Assembly (NCBI GenBank): GCA_003428585.1
Contig: QVQC01000051.1
Location: forward strand, 1-64,000
Reading direction: 5' to 3'
DNA: 64,000 nucleotides
DNA from: Nioella halotolerans
GTDB taxonomy: Bacteria > Pseudomonadota > Alphaproteobacteria > Rhodobacterales > Rhodobacteraceae
The notes below the pieces were generated by a model that was not told the origin of the DNA, made no database searches, and saw only the letters and a list, made by a program, of their open reading frames with translations. Positions 57,881 through 64,000 of the stretch are shown here, one piece after another. The position numbers were made by a program, and so were the translations under genes. Every line of letters begins with the position of its first letter. The stretch's first letter is position 1.

Positions 57881-57886
57881 GCCGGG

Positions 57887-58516
57887 ATGCGCGCGTTTTC
57901 CCGCGACTTCCAGCAAGACCTCCGGGACCTGATGCGGTGGCGGCGCGACGTGCGCCGCTTCCGCACCGCCCCGGTGGACGAGGCGCTGTTGGCAGACGCC
58001 CTCGGCGCCTTTTCACTTGCCCCCTCGGTGGGGCTGTCGGAACCGTGGCGGTTGGTCCGGGTGGACAGTGACGCGAGCCGCGCCGCCGTGCTGGCCAATT
58101 TCGAGGCGGCAAATACCGACGCGCTTCAGGGCTACTCGGGTGACAAGGCGGCGCGCTATGCAAGCCTGAAACTGTCGGGGATGCGCGAGGCGCCGGTGCA
58201 ACTGGCCGTGTTCTCGGACGAGGACACAACCAAGGGGGCCGGCCTCGGCCGCCAGACGATGCCGGAAATGCTGCGCTATTCAGTGGTTTCGGCGCTGATG
58301 CTGTTCTGGCTGGCGGCGCGGGCGCGCGGGCTTGGCGTCGGCTGGGTCTCGATCCTCGACCCGGAGCGACTGGCACGCGATCTCGACACGCCCGCCGATT
58401 GGCGGCTGGTGGCCTATCTGTGCATCGGCTGGCCAGAAGATGACGGCGACACGCCGGAACTGGAGCGGCTGGGTTGGGAAACCCGCGAACCGGACTTGGA
58501 GGTTCTGAGCCGATGA
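57887..58516 (+). CDS. bluB: 5,6-dimethylbenzimidazole synthase
   Basis: Oxygen-dependent fragmentation of FMN to give the lower ligand of vitamin B12. The 209-residue flavin nitroreductase-fold protein has RRDVRRFRT (about 19-27), APSVGLSEPWRLVRV, the cap region and ARGLGVGWVSILDP (about 146-159), all BluB-like. It starts 6 bases after rpsP, an unusual place for a B12 gene. Confidence 0.9.
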   Translation: MRAFSRDFQQDLRDLMRWRRDVRRFRTAPVDEALLADALGAFSLAPSVGLSEPWRLVRVDSDASRAAVLANFEAANTDALQGYSGDKAARYASLKLSGMREAPVQLAVFSDEDTTKGAGLGRQTMPEMLRYSVVSALMLFWLAARARGLGVGWVSILDPERLARDLDTPADWRLVAYLCIGWPEDDGDTPELERLGWETREPDLEVLSR

Positions 58517-58544
58517 TGATTGCCCCGGAAAAGGAACCCGCCCC

Positions 58545-58733
58545 ATGATCCTGACCGCGCTCGCGGCCGGATTGTTCGGCCTTTACCTGCTGATCATGGG
58601 GGACGGGCCGGCGCGGGTCTTCGGCCTTTTGCTGATCTTCGCAGCGGCGGTGTTCGGGTTCCTGTTCTGGGTCGCAATCTACGTGGACCTGCCGCCACCC
58701 GAGGCGGCAGGTCCACCCGTTGAGGGAGGTTAG
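58545..58733 (+). CDS. Small two-helix membrane protein
   Basis: A 62-residue protein of two hydrophobic segments ([36 protein letters not shown]) and a short Pro-rich tail. Unknown function. It lies between bluB (28 bases before) and rimM (2 bases after), so it belongs to the same transcript. Confidence 0.6.
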   Translation: MILTALAAGLFGLYLLIMGDGPARVFGLLLIFAAAVFGFLFWVAIYVDLPPPEAAGPPVEGG

Positions 58734-58735
58734 AC

Positions 58736-59248
58736 ATGGGTGACAAGGTTTGCGTCGGCGCGATCACCGGCGCCTTCGGGGTGCGCGGCGAGGTGCGCGT
58801 GAAAAGCTTCTGCGCCGATCCCGCCGCGATCGGTGATTACGGCCCGCTTAGCGACGCGGACAATCGGCGGGCGTTCACCCTGACCATCACCCGCCCCGTC
58901 AAGGGCGGCTTCGCCGTGCGCTTGTCGGGGGTGAAGACGAAGGAGGAGGCCGACGCGCTCAAGGGCACCCGGCTTTACGCGGCGCGCGACGCATTGCCCG
59001 CCCTGCCCGATGACGAGTTCTATCAGGCCGACCTTGTCGGCCTTGCGGTCGTCGATACCGGCGGTGTGGCGCGCGGGCAGGTGCACGCGGTCCTGAACCA
59101 CGGCGCCGGCGATCTTCTCGAGGTGCGCCGAAAGGGCCAGTCGGCCACGACGCTCGTCCCCTTCACCAAGGAGATCGTGCCGACGGTCGATCTTTCCAGT
59201 GGCCAGATCGTTGTGGACCCGCCCGACGGGCTGTTCGAGGGCGATTAG
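58736..59248 (+). CDS. rimM: Ribosome maturation factor RimM
   Basis: 30S assembly factor that acts on the 16S rRNA head with S19. The 170-residue protein has the N-terminal RimM domain ([19 protein letters not shown], about 6-24) and a PRC-barrel-like C-terminal domain (about 95-165, including [15 protein letters not shown]). Its last 4 bases overlap the end of the opposite-strand lipoprotein gene. Confidence 0.95.
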   Translation: MGDKVCVGAITGAFGVRGEVRVKSFCADPAAIGDYGPLSDADNRRAFTLTITRPVKGGFAVRLSGVKTKEEADALKGTRLYAARDALPALPDDEFYQADLVGLAVVDTGGVARGQVHAVLNHGAGDLLEVRRKGQSATTLVPFTKEIVPTVDLSSGQIVVDPPDGLFEGD

Positions 59249-59967
59249 CCCGCGTCGTCGCCGTCCACCGCCTCGGGCATCGGCAGAAGGTAGGCCTGCA
59301 CCTCCCGGTGGTCACCGTGGCTGACGAACTCGAAGGGATTTTCCTCGATCACCCGGCTCATCGGGCCGGGCACCGGGCCAAGGAAAACGTCGATCTGGTT
59401 GCCGGTGACGGCGCCGCCTGTATCCGCGCAGGTGAAGATCCCGTCATGCACGCTGCCATCGGGCAGCACCGTGCCATCGGCGGCCGGGATGTAGAGCTGC
59501 TGACCGAATTCCGGGTAGCCGCCGTCGACCCACGGCGAGGAACCGCCAACCCACCCCAGATCGCAAGCGATGGATCGGAACGGCTGCAGCGGATTGCTGC
59601 GCGCCCCGGTGCCGTGCGGGTGTGGCGAAGGGCTCCAGCGGACCCGTTCGCTCGGCCCGTGGCTGCAATCGGCCTGCGCGGCGCCGGATGTGCCGGCGAA
59701 GGTATAGACCTCGCCCGCCACGCGCAGGGTGCCGGCAAGCGCCCCGGCGCACCAGTCGGAGCGCGCAACCGATGGCCCGATCTCGCGCCCGTTCATGTCA
59801 CGCAAGGGAACCCCATCGCCGTGCGACCGGCCATCGACGAGGCGGTAGACCGTTGCCCAGACCATGACCGGGGTGCCGTCCGGGGGCGGCGTGGTCTCGG
59901 CGGAACAGCCCGCAAGACCAAGGCCACACCCGAACAGGAATGCCTTGCTGAAAACAGCTTTCATCAT
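59245..59967 (-). CDS. Lipoprotein with a 3D domain, possible murein hydrolase
   Basis: A 240-residue exported lipoprotein: signal ending in the lipobox LGLAGC (about residue 19). The C-terminal half has the 3D (Asp-Asp-Asp) pattern [18 protein letters not shown] (about 181-198), shared with MltA-type lytic transglycosylases and SleB-like proteins, which suggests cell-wall cleavage. The key acidic residues are present. It lies antisense inside the rimM-trmD interval, with its stop overlapping that of rimM. Confidence 0.75.
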   Translation of the reverse strand: MMKAVFSKAFLFGCGLGLAGCSAETTPPPDGTPVMVWATVYRLVDGRSHGDGVPLRDMNGREIGPSVARSDWCAGALAGTLRVAGEVYTFAGTSGAAQADCSHGPSERVRWSPSPHPHGTGARSNPLQPFRSIACDLGWVGGSSPWVDGGYPEFGQQLYIPAADGTVLPDGSVHDGIFTCADTGGAVTGNQIDVFLGPVPGPMSRVIEENPFEFVSHGDHREVQAYLLPMPEAVDGDDAG

Positions 59968-60181
59968 CGTTCGTGGTCGTCCATGTTTCAAAGCTGCCCG
60001 ATATCCTATCATGATCTGCCAAAAAGCAATCATCCAGCGACGTGGCGATTTCGGCGGGTTCCAGCCGACGGCCATATTGTGCAGGCCGGTCGAAGCCTGT
60101 ACCCCCGCCCCCATGTCGGACAACGCCCCGAAATCCCACGGTCGCCTGTCGATCAGCGCCAGCCTTCAGCCGAGGGACCTG

Positions 60182-60925
60182 ATGACGCCCACGCCACGCC
60201 TGAAAGATGCGTGGACGGCGAAGGTTCTGACCCTGTTTCCGGAGGTGTTTCCCGGTGTCCTTGGTGCCTCGCTGACCGGCAAGGCCCTGCAGGAGGGGCT
60301 GTGGGCGCTGGAACCGATCGACCTGCGCACCTTCGGCAGCGGCAAGCACCGCAAAGTGGACGACACGCCCGCCGGGGGCGGTGCCGGTCTGGTGATGCGT
60401 CCCGATGTGCTGGGCCGGGCCTTGGGCATGGCCGCCAGCGGCACGCCCCCTGACCAGGCCCGGTGGCCGCGCGTCTACCTCAGCCCGCGCGGCAAGCCCT
60501 TCACGCAGGCCGATGCTGAGCGCTTCGCGCAGGCCGAGGGGATGACGCTGCTCTGTGGGCGCTTCGAGGGGGTGGATCAGCGCGTGATCGACCATTTCGG
60601 GCTGGAAGAGATCTCCATCGGGGATTTCGTGCTGACCGGCGGCGAGATCGCGGCGCAGGCGGTGATCGACGCGACGGTGCGGCTGATCCCCAAGGTTCTG
60701 GGCAACCACGCCTCGACCGAGGAGGAAAGCTTCTCCGACGGGTTGCTGGAACATCCGCACTACACCCGGCCCGCCATGTGGCAAGGCCGGGAAATCCCCG
60801 AGGTGCTGATGTCCGGCCATCACGGCAAGGTCGCGGCATGGCGGCGCGAAGAGGCCGAACGGCTTACCCGCGAACGCCGCCCGGACCTCTGGGAGGCCTA
60901 CCGGGCGCGCAAGCGCAACGGCTAG
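60182..60925 (+). CDS. trmD: tRNA (guanine37-N1)-methyltransferase
   Basis: SPOUT-family enzyme that makes m1G37 and prevents frameshifting. The 247 residues include AKVLTLFPEVFPGVLG, DDTPAGGGAGLVMRP, LCGRFEGVDQRV and the knot motif SIGDFVLTGGE. The start at 60182 is chosen for GAGGGA; an in-frame ATG at 60113 would add 23 residues without a ribosome site. Its 214-base gap from the antisense lipoprotein gene is unusual in this operon. Confidence 0.95.
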   Translation: MTPTPRLKDAWTAKVLTLFPEVFPGVLGASLTGKALQEGLWALEPIDLRTFGSGKHRKVDDTPAGGGAGLVMRPDVLGRALGMAASGTPPDQARWPRVYLSPRGKPFTQADAERFAQAEGMTLLCGRFEGVDQRVIDHFGLEEISIGDFVLTGGEIAAQAVIDATVRLIPKVLGNHASTEEESFSDGLLEHPHYTRPAMWQGREIPEVLMSGHHGKVAAWRREEAERLTRERRPDLWEAYRARKRNG

Positions 60926-61062
60926 CGCGTGCGGCGTTCAATCGAACATGGTCGTCCCGGGCCGTCCACCTTGGCCAGCCGCATGCTATTCGGGCCGGGG
61001 GCCAGCTGCTCTGATACCGGGACACCGCCGCCTGACACGCCCGGCTCGGCGTTCGCAGCCTC

Positions 61063-61091
61063 TTGATCCCGGCCCGTAACCTGCCTATACG
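61063..61091 (+). promoter_or_regulatory. Promoter for rplS-rpmE
   Basis: TTGATC (61063-61068) and TATACG (61086-61091), 17 bases apart. It would give a leader of about 220 bases before the rplS ATG, with a small hairpin GTCGG-AAA-CCGAC. The gap 60926-61319 holds no gene. Confidence 0.6.
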
Positions 61092-61319
61092 CAGCCCTGT
61101 CCCGGTCGGAAACCGACTCGGGGCCGTTTTCGCATTGGCAAGACCGGGTTCACGCGGGCTTTCTTCGGCCCGCCGCTGCCGGTTCCACCCGGGCGAGGCG
61201 TGCAAAGGCAAACCGACCTGATCCTCTGGCGGGCGCATCGCGGACCCGGAAGAAGACCAAGAGTTCTGAGGCGGACACACATTCGTGGGCAAAACCACGA
61301 TCAGTTTTGGAGACCAGCG

Positions 61320-61703
61320 ATGGACATTATCGCACAGATCGACGCCGAGCAGGTCGCTGCGCTTGGCAAGAAGATCCCGGATTTCAAGGCCGGCGACACG
61401 ATCCGCGTCGGCTACAAGGTGACCGAGGGCACCCGCAGCCGGGTGCAGAACTACGAAGGCGTCTGCATCAGCCGCAAGAATGGCGACGGCATTGCCGGGT
61501 CGTTCACGGTGCGCAAGATTTCCTTCGGCGAAGGCGTGGAAAGGGTTTTCCCGCTGCACTCGACCAATATCGACAGCATCACCGTCATACGCCGTGGCCG
61601 CGTGCGCCGCGCCAAGCTGTACTACCTGCGCTCGCGTCGCGGCAAATCGGCCCGGATCGCGGAAGATTCCAACTACAAGCCCAAGACCGGCGCCAGCGCG
61701 TAA
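61320..61703 (+). CDS. rplS: 50S ribosomal protein bL19
   Basis: Large-subunit protein at the interface. The 127-residue product has [20 protein letters not shown] (about 22-41), [15 protein letters not shown] and [10 protein letters not shown], typical of L19. A TTGGAGA site precedes the ATG. Confidence 0.97.
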   Translation: MDIIAQIDAEQVAALGKKIPDFKAGDTIRVGYKVTEGTRSRVQNYEGVCISRKNGDGIAGSFTVRKISFGEGVERVFPLHSTNIDSITVIRRGRVRRAKLYYLRSRRGKSARIAEDSNYKPKTGASA

Positions 61704-61714
61704 GGAGCGGGACC

Positions 61715-61936
61715 ATGAAAAAAGACATCCATCCCGATTACCACGTCATCGACGTCAAGATGACCGACGGCACCGTGGTGCAGATGAAATCAACGTGGGG
61801 CGCAGAGGGCGAGCAACTGGCGCTCGACATCGACCCCAGCGTGCACCCGGCCTGGACCGGCGGCACCTCGCGCCTGATGGATACCGGCGGTCGCGTCTCG
61901 AAGTTCAAGAAGAAATACGAAGGCCTCGGCTTCTGA
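61715..61936 (+). CDS. rpmE: 50S ribosomal protein bL31, cysteine-free type
   Basis: A 73-residue L31 starting [20 protein letters not shown]. It contains no Cys, so it is the zinc-independent (C-) form. AAGGAG lies before the ATG, 11 bases after rplS. Confidence 0.93.
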   Translation: MKKDIHPDYHVIDVKMTDGTVVQMKSTWGAEGEQLALDIDPSVHPAWTGGTSRLMDTGGRVSKFKKKYEGLGF

Positions 61937-61960
61937 GCCAACTCGCCTTTCGGATCATGC

Positions 61961-61989
61961 AGACGCCGCCCTCGACCGGGGCGGCGTCT
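61961..61989. terminator. Hairpin terminator between rpmE and the convergent gene
   Basis: Perfect 11-bp stem AGACGCCGCCC/GGGCGGCGTCT with a 7-nt loop; few T residues follow. It separates the ribosomal operon from the opposite-strand gene at 62001. Confidence 0.65.
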
Positions 61990-62000
61990 TGCATTCTGCG

Positions 62001-62345
62001 TCAGCCATGCGCGGCGCGGCTGTCCTCGGGCGCCTCGTCCCGCTCGGTCATGCCGTAGTCGCGGATCACATGGGCGACGCGCAGCCGGTAATCGGTGAAG
62101 ATGCCGCCACGCCCGGCAGCCTGCGCGTTGCGATGGCTGGCAAGGCTGCGCCAGCGCGCCACCGCCGCCTCGTCGCGCCAGAAGGACAGCGAGACGAACT
62201 TGCCCGGTGTGGTCACGCTTTCGAACCGTTCAATCGACAGGAATCCGTCTATCCCGTCAAGCTCGTCGCGCAGGGCGGCGGCGATGTCGAAATACCGCGC
62301 CTCCTTGTCCGGGTCCGGCTGGAATTCGAAGATGACGGCGATCAT
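62001..62345 (-). CDS. Antibiotic biosynthesis monooxygenase-fold protein
   Basis: A 114-residue protein with the dimeric ferredoxin-like ABM fold: IAVIFEFQPDPDKEARYFDIA at the start and VSLSFWRDEAAVARWRSLASH (about residues 58-78), both split here. Family members include monooxygenases and haem-degrading enzymes, but many are uncharacterised. The start at 62345 follows AAGGAG. It is divergent from mipZ. Confidence 0.8.
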   Translation of the reverse strand: MIAVIFEFQPDPDKEARYFDIAAALRDELDGIDGFLSIERFESVTTPGKFVSLSFWRDEAAVARWRSLASHRNAQAAGRGGIFTDYRLRVAHVIRDYGMTERDEAPEDSRAAHG

Positions 62346-62426
62346 GTGTGGCTCCTTTTTAGCTACGGCCAGCATCCGCGAAACGCCCGGTCGAAGGCAA
62401 GCCCGGGCCAGACGGGGCTTTCGCGC

Positions 62427-62455
62427 TTAACACCACCCGATTAACCCCCTATATT
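62427..62455 (+). promoter_or_regulatory. mipZ promoter
   Basis: TTAACA (62427-62432) and TATATT (62450-62455) with a 17-base spacer, 66 bases before the start codon. Confidence 0.65.
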
Positions 62456-62520
62456 GCGGCTCAACCGATTTGCCCCACGAAATGAGGGCAAACGAGACCA
62501 AGACCGCGAAGGGGACACCG

Positions 62521-63330
62521 GTGGCGCATATCATCGTTTTCGGCAATGAAAAGGGCGGGTCGGGCAAATCGACCACGGCCATGCACGTGGCCACGGCCCT
62601 CGCCCATCTGGGCCACCGGGTCGGCGGGCTGGACCTCGACCTGCGCCAACGCAGTTTCGGGCGCTACCTCGAAAACCGGCAGGGCACGATCGCGGCGCGC
62701 GACATGGACGTGGCCTCGCCCTTCCTGATCGACCTGCCGGAGATCGACCCCGCAACGCTCGGCCCGGACGAAAACATCTATGACCGACGCCTGTCGGCGG
62801 CGGTGGCCGATCTCGACACGCGCTGCGATTTCATCGTCATCGACTGCCCCGGATCGCACACGCGGCTGAGCCAGGTGGCGCATTCGCTGGCAGATACGCT
62901 GATCACGCCGATGAATGACAGTTTCGTCGATTTCGACCTTCTGGCCCGGATCGACGCCGAGACCTACGAGATCAAGGGCCCCTCGGTCTATTCGGAAATG
63001 GTCTGGCATTCGCGCCAGTTGCGCGCCAAGGCCGGACTGAAGCCAATTGACTGGGTGGTGCTGCGCAACCGGCTCGGCGCGCAGCAGATGCACAACAAGC
63101 GCAAGATGGGCGAGGCGCTGACCAACCTGTCGCGTCGGATCGGCTTTCGCGTCGCACCGGGGATGAGCGAGCGGGTCATCTTCCGAGAATTGTTCCCCAC
63201 CGGCATGACATTGCTGGACCTGCGCGCCATGGGGGTGGAGCGGCTCAATATCTCCAACCTGTCTGCCCGGCAGGAATTGCGCGACCTGATGAAGACGCTG
63301 AACCTGCCGGGCGTGTCGGTGGATTTCTAG
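62521..63330 (+). CDS. mipZ: Division-site ATPase MipZ
   Basis: ParA-type ATPase that forms a gradient from the ParB-bound poles and blocks FtsZ there, placing the division plane. The 269 residues start AHIIVFGNEKGGSGKST, with the deviant Walker A at 11-18, then LDLDLRQRSFGRYLENR, characteristic of MipZ. FIVIDCPGS is the Walker B region. The GTG start at 62521 has AAGGGGAC before it; ATG at 62482 is possible. It ends at a CTAG shared with the convergent stop. Confidence 0.93.
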   Translation: MAHIIVFGNEKGGSGKSTTAMHVATALAHLGHRVGGLDLDLRQRSFGRYLENRQGTIAARDMDVASPFLIDLPEIDPATLGPDENIYDRRLSAAVADLDTRCDFIVIDCPGSHTRLSQVAHSLADTLITPMNDSFVDFDLLARIDAETYEIKGPSVYSEMVWHSRQLRAKAGLKPIDWVVLRNRLGAQQMHNKRKMGEALTNLSRRIGFRVAPGMSERVIFRELFPTGMTLLDLRAMGVERLNISNLSARQELRDLMKTLNLPGVSVDF

Positions 63331-64000
63331 GCCGCCCCCGCCCCGACCCGCCGCCAATGTACCCCGGCGGCGGGCAGTGTCAGCCCGTCCCACTCCACCG
63401 GCTCCGCATCGTAGTTGATCAGGAACTCCGTCGTTCCCGCCTGCCGGCGGCGCAGCCCGCCGGGCATCGCGGTAGGGGCAAGGCCCGCCTTGTGCAGCGC
63501 CGCGCCAAGCAGGTCGCCAAGCGCCGCCTCGTCCAGCCAGCCGCCCAGGTAGGTGACATTGCCGGACCGCATCGCCACCGGCTGGCTGTCCGCGGCCGTG
63601 GCAAGGACAACTTCCGCGCCGCCCTCCAGCTCCTCCAGCCACAGTTTCACATGCCCGCCGCCCGCGACCGGCACCGGCATGTCGGCGCGCAGCGACTGCA
63701 CCCGCGCCACCGTCACATCGAGGCCGGGGATCGCCGGGGGCAGCGGCACGGGGATATGCATCTCCGCCGTCTTGGCGTTGCTGCGCGGGCCAAGGATCAC
63801 CCGCCCGCCATGCGCCGCGAGGGCCACCTTGAATGCCTCGGTCAGCGTCACCGCGCCGGGGGCCAGAACCAGCCGGTAGCCCGACAGATCACCGGTATCG
63901 GGCGGCAGGATATCGACCGACTGGCCCAGCTTGCGCAGGGCGCGGTAGGTCTCGAACACCAGCCGGAAGTAATCCTGCCCCTGCCCCTGCGGCTGCACCT
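63327..64000 (-). CDS. GH42 beta-galactosidase, C-terminal part; start outside window
   Basis: The last 224 codons of a larger gene that enters from the right edge. The part seen starts within a family-42 trimerisation domain (VFETYRALRKLGQSVDILPPD; LSGYRLVLAPGAVTL) and ends in the small C-terminal beta domain with FLINYDAEPVEWDG. GH42 enzymes hydrolyse beta-galactosides in the cytosol; substrate not determined here. The catalytic Glu residues lie upstream, outside the window. Stop codon overlaps the mipZ stop at CTAG. Confidence 0.8.
   Translation of the reverse strand, partial: VQPQGQGQDYFRLVFETYRALRKLGQSVDILPPDTGDLSGYRLVLAPGAVTLTEAFKVALAAHGGRVILGPRSNAKTAEMHIPVPLPPAIPGLDVTVARVQSLRADMPVPVAGGGHVKLWLEELEGGAEVVLATAADSQPVAMRSGNVTYLGGWLDEAALGDLLGAALHKAGLAPTAMPGGLRRRQAGTTEFLINYDAEPVEWDGLTLPAAGVHWRRVGAGAA

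Noticed and set aside
62427..62444. CtrA-type site TTAA-N7-TTAA before mipZ
   Set aside because: The two TTAA boxes are 10 bases apart instead of 7; the first is better read as a -35 box.

Overview
The window is a dense, high-G+C chromosomal segment of an alphaproteobacterium, almost certainly Rhodobacterales (Rhodobacteraceae/Roseobacter group). This rests on a SAM/SAH-type riboswitch at metK, a MipZ division-site ATPase, the F0 order I-a-c-b'-b with a separate b' subunit, an RTX/Hint protein, a BMFP/UbiK protein, and many small proteins of that order (DUF1150, YdcH-like, a 41-residue basic protein). No tRNA, rRNA, insertion sequence, prophage or CRISPR array was found. Most of the window is core genome with a few accessory stretches.

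Layout. 1-4890 (minus): phoH, ybeY, corC-like, lnt and metK (cut by the left edge). 5076-9278: envelope proteins, miaB and a glycosyltransferase-like gene. 9719-12347 (minus): YbjN-like, proC, csaA and a 2-hydroxyacid dehydrogenase. 12948-16095: ubiK, then an lgt / SAM-methyltransferase / pgeF operon with ATGA overlaps. 16378-20788: a small conserved protein, a peptidoglycan-binding-like protein, a TPR-sulfotransferase, an Lrp regulator and trxB.

20799-30882 is the main accessory system: a minus-strand operon of CocE/NonD hydrolase, Tat-exported solute-binding protein, two permeases, a fused double ATPase and a C69-like peptidase, with a divergent HTH regulator. Sites with the same half-sites (TGACGC/GCGTCA), spaced 7 and 17 nt, lie in the divergent promoter and in front of the binding-protein gene. 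It looks like uptake and hydrolysis of an amide- or ester-containing peptide-like substrate. Next to it (31002-33071) an EPS-associated MarR-type domain is in frame with a bifunctional ATP sulfurylase/APS kinase, behind a promoter overlapped by a palindrome; this is a candidate self-regulating (trigger) enzyme and the most unusual gene here.

33197-40536: purK-purE, YdcH-like, an hsp20-DUF1150 pair behind an RpoH-like promoter, a lipase-like hydrolase, a Nudix protein, a DMT transporter, an orphan phnM and a bactofilin-like membrane protein. 40767-42852: groESL with CIRCE. 42977-49616: an RTX-Hint protein, a GGDEF protein, ppaC, an SDR dehydrogenase, a P1 peptidase and a decayed pseudogene. 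49707-52357: the F0 ATP synthase operon with its promoter. 52516-55364: an ArsR regulator, a LysR-DMT pair and a secreted unknown. 55521-61936: the ffh-aroQ-rpsP-rimM-trmD-rplS-rpmE translation cluster, carrying bluB, a small membrane protein and an antisense 3D-domain lipoprotein. 62001-64000: a monooxygenase-fold protein, mipZ, and the 3' part of a GH42 beta-galactosidase cut by the right edge.
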